NCBI RefSeq assembly: GCF_026914185.1
Contig: NC_070567.1
Coordinates: 3,808,001 to 3,872,000 of the forward strand
Length of the DNA: 64,000 nucleotides
Reading direction: 5' to 3'
DNA from: Puccinia triticina
Lineage: Eukaryota > Basidiomycota > Pucciniomycetes > Pucciniales > Pucciniaceae
A program made the position numbers and the translations under genes. A model generated the notes under the pieces. The model did no database searches. It was not told the origin of the DNA and saw only the letters and a program-made list of their open reading frames with translations. Below are positions 60,158 to 64,000 of the stretch, piece by piece. The first letter of the stretch is position 1. The number at the start of each line of letters is the position of its first letter.

Positions 60158-61262
60158 TCAATTTGCAAGGTAACCGGAGCCAATGAAGAGCTTACGGTTC
60201 AAAACATCTGTGAAAACTAAAGTAACAAAAGTATCTAAAACATCATAGTCCTCCTCACCACCGGTAAGTAAATCTTCGTTCCGTCTTAAATTTGACTTGT
60301 AAACAGAGAAACCCTTTTCAATTGGGTTTAAGTCTGGTGAGTATGCCGGAAGATACTGCAAGAGGCACCCTCGTTCCTCAACAAGCTCTGCGATACGTCC
60401 ATTGTGGTGAATTTGAGCGTTGTCCATGACAACTACGCTACGGGGACCTGGAAACGGGTTCATGGATGGAAGCTGCAAATACTGGCATCAGTAAATGAAC
60501 GCAAATCAGATCGCATTACAACTGCTTACCAAGATGTGCTCAAGAAAAAATTCAAAATCCGCCCGATTCACTGATTCCTCCTGGACCATGTGTGCAACTA
60601 ACCCATCAAAAGCAATCGCTGGGATGACATTGTACTTGTGGGTGCTCCTCTCTCGCGAAACTCGGGGTGTTCTTTGACCTACAGGAGCCCATCCTCTTGT
60701 TCTTGAAACGACCTCAAGCAAGACCCCTGATTCATCTGAAAATGAAGGGAAGTCATCACATAGGCATACGTATGTAGGTAATAAAAAAGAAAGACCTACC
60801 TGTGAACACAAGATAAGAGGTTGGTATACAGCTGATTCGAGAGGTGTAGTAAGCCCTTGCTTCCGGATCTTGGCGTGGATTGAACGTCCTGATCGTCTTT
60901 TTGGACATGTTCAAACGCTCATGGAGCGTTTTCGAAATAGTTTTCAGGCAGACTATCGCACCGGTCTCTTCAATTAACACCTGCTGGATTTCGTCTAGAT
61001 AAACTGTAGGCTTTTCAGCAACCATCTCGGAGATAAAATTTAAATCTTCCTCCTTCAATTCAAAAGTTCGGCCTTGGGTTTGATAGGTGGAAGGATCACA
61101 AACAACAGCCCTCGTCCTCTTGTACAGATCGGTCCATCGGCGCAAGGAATCTTTGCTGACGGATGCGGCTAATGAAGCGTTAATCTCGGCTAAGGTCTTC
61201 CCATCGTTTGCCGCTCTGACGACCGCGTATTTGAAGTCGGCTGAGTACAGGCGATAACCCAT
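60158..61262 (-). CDS. Tc1/mariner (IS630-type) DD34E transposase, apparently intact
   Basis: The enzyme excises the element and reinserts it at TA. Exons 61262-60800, 60735-60530 and 60472-60158 join in frame to give 327 residues, the usual length. The N-terminus (MGYRLYSADFKYAVVRAAND) and the following 120 residues are helix-turn-helix-like. Catalytic residues are D155 (DESGV), D240 (MDNAQIHHN) and E275 (YSPDLNPIEKGF). Exactly 34 residues separate the second D from E. No stop or frameshift was found, unlike all other transposases in the window. It is convergent with the passenger gene and lies inside the long inverted repeats. Confidence 0.9.
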
Positions 61263-61647
61263 GTCTACAAAACATGAAAATTTCAGTATCCACTTGTAAA
61301 ACATCCGCAAGTGAGAAATTTTCTGAAGGAAGTTTTTGGATGAAGAGATAAACCCACCGAGCTAAAAAAAAACTGTTTGATGACCTTGGCTTGGATGGTT
61401 CCAACGATATGCGGCCGAGATTTGGCGGGGTTAAGGGGTGCTGAGCTGATATTGAGGCAGCGCCCACAGCGGCAGGCTCGGGGGATTCCTGCGTCTGTCC
61501 GCCGGGGGGAAAAATGACATCGGGGGCAAAAAAAAAATTTGGTGCGGGAAAAAAAGGAAAAAAAGCGCGAAAAAGCGCAACCGTTTACACAATAGCTGTA
61601 TGTGCCGCAAAATATGGTTTGTAAAATTCTCTTCACCGCTTGTAAAT

Positions 61648-62375
61648 CTGGTTTTGCTCGGAACTAAATCTGGTTGTGCAGGGGCTGCAGCACCGCAGGG
61701 AAGTCGTCCAATGTAAATAGTCTTGTTTTTTTATTCAGGGCAGCAGGTGATTGCACGCGTTTGATTAACATCGCGAGGAACTGGATTGCGATAGAAGTAT
61801 CGTGATTATGAAAGCAACGACTCAATCAAAAGAATCATTTTTGACTTGCTAAGCTCAAGAGCTCAGCCGACGGATCCAAGTTAACATGGCCACAGCAAAA
61901 CATCAGATGGCCTAGTCCGGAGTGACCCGATTATTTGCCACTACTTGCTGCTCGTTATTTCCACCTACTTGGCAATGGTCCACCGATCTAAGTATCTGCT
62001 GCACCTATCTTCAAAGGCAGAGCTCTATACATGCATGCGCAGACGTGTCCTGGTGGTTCTAAAATTGATGTTGTTTGCTCAGTTCATGAAATGAACTTGA
62101 CCGAGGAGTCCACAACTCGGCATGTTGAGCGCGATTCTCTTTGCACAGCCGGTTTGTCTCCTTTTTTTTCCTCGTTATGCCCCGAGTATCACGAGCAACT
62201 ACGCTAGGATGGCTACATACATACGAAATGACCCAGAATCAAACCATCGAAGGTTAAAAATCTCGAGTTATTGTTCCGTTATGTATCTAACCCTCAGTCA
62301 CCAGTCCTCAGCCTTCTAGATGTTGTGGGCACGTAAGTTTACGGTTAGCTTGGACTTTCGGTTCTCCCTAAAGGC
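61648..62375. other. intergenic DNA right of the transposon nest
   Basis: A lone GGGAAGTCGTCCAATG near 61698 is a remnant MITE end. No gene is supported; the frame 62122-62319 has no features. Confidence 0.4.
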
Positions 62376-62383
62376 TATAAATA
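62376..62383 (+). promoter_or_regulatory. TATA box of the secreted-protein candidate
   Basis: TATAAATA stands about 150 bp before the start codon at 62532. It is followed by a pyrimidine-rich leader and an A-rich stretch directly before ATG (AACAAAATG), a good fungal start context. Confidence 0.5.
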
Positions 62384-62531
62384 TTGTGCCATTCGCCCTT
62401 TGTCAACCTCCCCTCAACCGAGTCGCAGTGTAGACCTACTTGACATCGCTCCTCCTGATTTCATCCCCCCACACGAAAATTTCTGAACATCCCCTCACAG
62501 TCAAACCCACAAGTCAGAACTAGCAAACAAA

Positions 62532-62882
62532 ATGCGCTTCCTGATCACCAGATTTCTGTCCCTTCAAGTCATCACTGCCTACTACTTAAACCTAACTTAC
62601 TACCGGGCCATACGTGTTTTGCCACCTCGTCAATACGCGGTTAAGAACGAAACCTCATCCAATGACACGGTGCTGGACAGTTGTCTCCAATCTGTGAAGC
62701 CGGACGGGAGCGACTCAATGAATCTCACGGATGTTGCAAGGACTTATTGTGCCGACGACAAGAATATCAGTACATTGTACGGACAGGTCCAATCCAAAAA
62801 TGGCTTTGTGCCAGGTCTTGGTAAGTTCCACTCTTATTCTTGTTTCAGGAGCTTACAGGGTGAAATATCAAATGACATTTGA
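62532..62882 (+). CDS. candidate secreted protein, possibly interrupted
   Basis: A 116-residue frame begins MRFLITRFLSLQVITAYYLN, a plausible though long signal sequence, then a Ser/Asn-rich region with two cysteines. Promoter and start context are good. The frame ends at 62882 with no obvious family. After a GTAAGT...TTTCAG segment of only 28 bases (62820-62847), another frame reads on as AYRVKYQMTFDVTSWNYEPG. That is too short for a normal intron. Either splicing differs from this model or the gene carries a small indel. The acidic Ser-rich frame 63067-63330 could be a further exon. Confidence 0.4.
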   Translation: MRFLITRFLSLQVITAYYLNLTYYRAIRVLPPRQYAVKNETSSNDTVLDSCLQSVKPDGSDSMNLTDVARTYCADDKNISTLYGQVQSKNGFVPGLGKFHSYSCFRSLQGEISNDI

Positions 62883-63066
62883 CGTCACTTCTTGGAATTA
62901 CGAACCCGGTTTATCTTCAAAGGCAATGCAACCCTCGATCACGGTGAGCAGTCCGTTTGCGCTGATCGCGTCATTCCTACAATATTCTACTGGATCGCTT
63001 AATCCGATCCGATTGCACCCGCCTTGGGTACTCATATAAATGTCATGATCCAAAGGTTCTTTAGAA

Positions 63067-63330
63067 ATGGGAAAGATGTCAGACTCCAATATCTCCGACT
63101 CAAGCGAGCAAAGTTCAACCAGCATCAACGCAAATCCGAAGGATGAGTCTCCCGAAACAGCTTCAACTATGGATCCATTGTCAGAGATGATCGGCGAGGG
63201 CAATGAAAGCGAAGGTAGACAAATGCCAGAGATGGAAAAATATCGAATGTGTGGAACGAACTCGACTAGCCACAAAGTTATCGACAGAATATGCCAAGGC
63301 GACGAAGACCCATTAATTGAATTGCCTTGA
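63067..63330 (+). CDS. acidic Ser-rich open frame, possible 3' exon
   Basis: 87 codons, rich in Ser, Asp and Glu, ending DPLIELP. A TTCTTTAG acceptor-like site just precedes it, so it could be the last exon of the gene starting at 62532. No domain is recognised and the link is unproven. Confidence 0.25.
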   Translation: MGKMSDSNISDSSEQSSTSINANPKDESPETASTMDPLSEMIGEGNESEGRQMPEMEKYRMCGTNSTSHKVIDRICQGDEDPLIELP

Positions 63331-63660
63331 GCGATGGGTCATTCTTGGAATAAGCGGATGCTGCCCTCGATGTCTCTTTTCTACTTCTTTTTCTTTCTAT
63401 TGATTTTTGTATCGTTGTCATTCCTAACACACGATCACATCTTAAATACTAGCCTGCTCAAGCGAATTCACCAGAACTGCTTTTAAGTGATCTCTTCGGT
63501 TGGCATGGAGCGCTCGAATGGACTGAGTTTATGTAAAACTTTGTTTGAGAATATGACTAGGTCAGAAAGGTGCCCAAGAAAAACTTTTACGGATGTGAGG
63601 AGTATAAAAGGAGGGCAGAAGAAGAATGTTGGCCCTCAGACCAGTAGCCCAGCGGCCCTT

Positions 63661-63804
63661 CAGCCCAGCAGCTCTTCAGCCCTTCAGCCCAGCAGCTCTT
63701 CAGCCCTTCAGCCCAGCAGCTCTTCAGCCCTTCAGCCCAGCAGCTCTTCAGCCCTTCAGCCCAGCGGCCCTTCAGCCCTTCAGCCCAGCGGCCCTACAAC
63801 TCAG
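63661..63804. repeat. 24-bp tandem repeat (six units)
   Basis: The unit CAGCCCAGCAGCTCTTCAGC plus CCTT begins at 63661, 63685, 63709, 63733, 63757 and 63781. The last two units have CGG for CAG and drift. The length keeps every frame open, giving spurious Ser/Ala/Leu/Gln-Pro repeats on both strands. No gene call is made from it. Confidence 0.85.
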
Positions 63805-64000
63805 CGACCCTTCAGCCCAGCGGACCTTCAGCTCAGTGGCCGAGGGGAAAAACATGACGAGCCTTAAGCCCGCTCGAGATGCAGTGTAAAACGGACCGCA
63901 TGCTAAATCCAAGGGAGACCGAGTTCCAGCCATTGTGAGCTGTCTATAATGGTAGAATTCGGAATGATGGATGGTTTACATTAGAGGTTCCCCATGCAAC

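Larger units (their letters stand above)
57448..61612. mobile_element. Tc1/mariner-type element with long inverted repeats and two genes
   Basis: Near-identical inverted repeats of about 145 bp span 57448-57592 and 61468-61612, from TTTTGCGGCACATACAGC to the GGACAGACGCAGGAATCCCC block. Inside are convergent genes: a passenger gene on the plus strand (57662-59365) and a DD34E transposase on the minus strand (60158-61262). Between them is a 141-bp in-frame tandem repeat. TA follows the right end, but the left flank reads AT, so the target duplication is not proven. This is the only element in the window whose transposase appears intact. Confidence 0.8.
45566..61638. mobile_element. Mutator-like element, now a 16-kb nest of insertions
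   Basis: A perfect 9-bp direct repeat CTTGTAAAT (45557-45565 and 61639-61647) bounds inverted ends that share AATTTTACAAACCATATTTT exactly. The left end begins GGGTCGCTAT; the right end, in complement, begins CGGTGAAGAG. The left part holds a GCM-domain Mutator-type transposase gene (46131-50864). The right arm is filled by four further elements lying side by side: 51412-53180, 53192-53705, 53710-57418 and 57448-61612. TTGTAAA/TTTACAA motifs are frequent at the ends and in introns, as in the Pack-MULE at 16931-22738. An internal inverted copy of the end (51394-51411) marks a subterminal repeat. Without the nested insertions the element would be about 6 kb. Confidence 0.75.

Noticed and set aside
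61283..61636. 117-codon frame at the right end of the Tc1/mariner element
   Set aside because: It lies mostly in the terminal inverted repeat and mirrors a frame at 57406-57782.
61616..61638. TTGTAAAATTC taken at first as the start of a new element
   Set aside because: The 9-bp CTTGTAAAT repeat at 45557 and 61639 and the shared AATTTTACAAACCATATTTT show it is the right end of the Mutator-like element that begins at 45566.
63487..63889. Two long frames through the 24-bp repeat
   Set aside because: A repeat whose unit length is a multiple of three keeps all frames open. The products are pure low-complexity Ser/Pro/Gln or Ala/Pro/Phe repeats.

Overview
The window looks like nuclear DNA of a basidiomycete fungus, most probably a rust (Pucciniales). 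The genes have many short spliceosomal introns (8 exons in PRP43, 14 and 15 in the two ferric reductases), there is a eukaryotic tRNA-Asp with a T-run terminator, and host genes are sparse and separated by nested DNA transposons. I saw no LTR retrotransposon. The species cannot be named from the sequence alone, and the rust assignment is an inference.

Host genes: the C-terminus of the COPII scaffold SEC16 (1-1167, cut by the window edge); a predicted secreted protein of unknown function (4893-6332, minus) with a decayed copy of its 3' end beside it; the DEAH helicase PRP43 (8877-11909, minus); tRNA-Asp(GUC) (12189-12260); two paralogous ferric-chelate reductases, one minus (13595-16443) and one plus (31947-35089), with nearly identical intron layout; a membrane-anchored START-domain protein (36400-37861, minus); and two weak candidates for small secreted proteins (30786-30941 minus, 62532-62882 plus).

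Mobile DNA fills most of the rest. (a) 2627-3582 is a TA-flanked element interrupted by a 753-bp foldback. (b) 12800-13184 is a PIF/Harbinger-type MITE. (c) 16931-22738 is a Mutator-like element with a 9-bp target duplication. It carries fragments of at least two host-type genes (Pack-MULE) and is itself interrupted by a 3.2-kb PIF/Harbinger element encoding a Myb/SANT-like protein and a broken transposase. (d) 28683-30085 is an 8-bp-TSD element holding a tandem doublet of small MITEs. (e) 38839-43767 is a 4.9-kb hAT element with a perfect 8-bp duplication and a further MITE inside one intron. (f) 45566-61638 is a 16-kb nest bounded by a perfect 9-bp duplication. It contains a GCM-domain Mutator-like transposase gene, a 1.77-kb giant foldback, a TA-flanked element carrying a GC-rich captured segment, a second hAT, and a Tc1/mariner-type element with long inverted repeats, an intact-looking transposase and a second gene.

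Several insertions can be ordered because one element splits another or its target duplication. Every transposase except the Tc1/mariner one carries at least one nonsense or frameshift lesion, so most of the nest is probably decaying. The Tc1/mariner element is the best candidate for a young, possibly active transposon.
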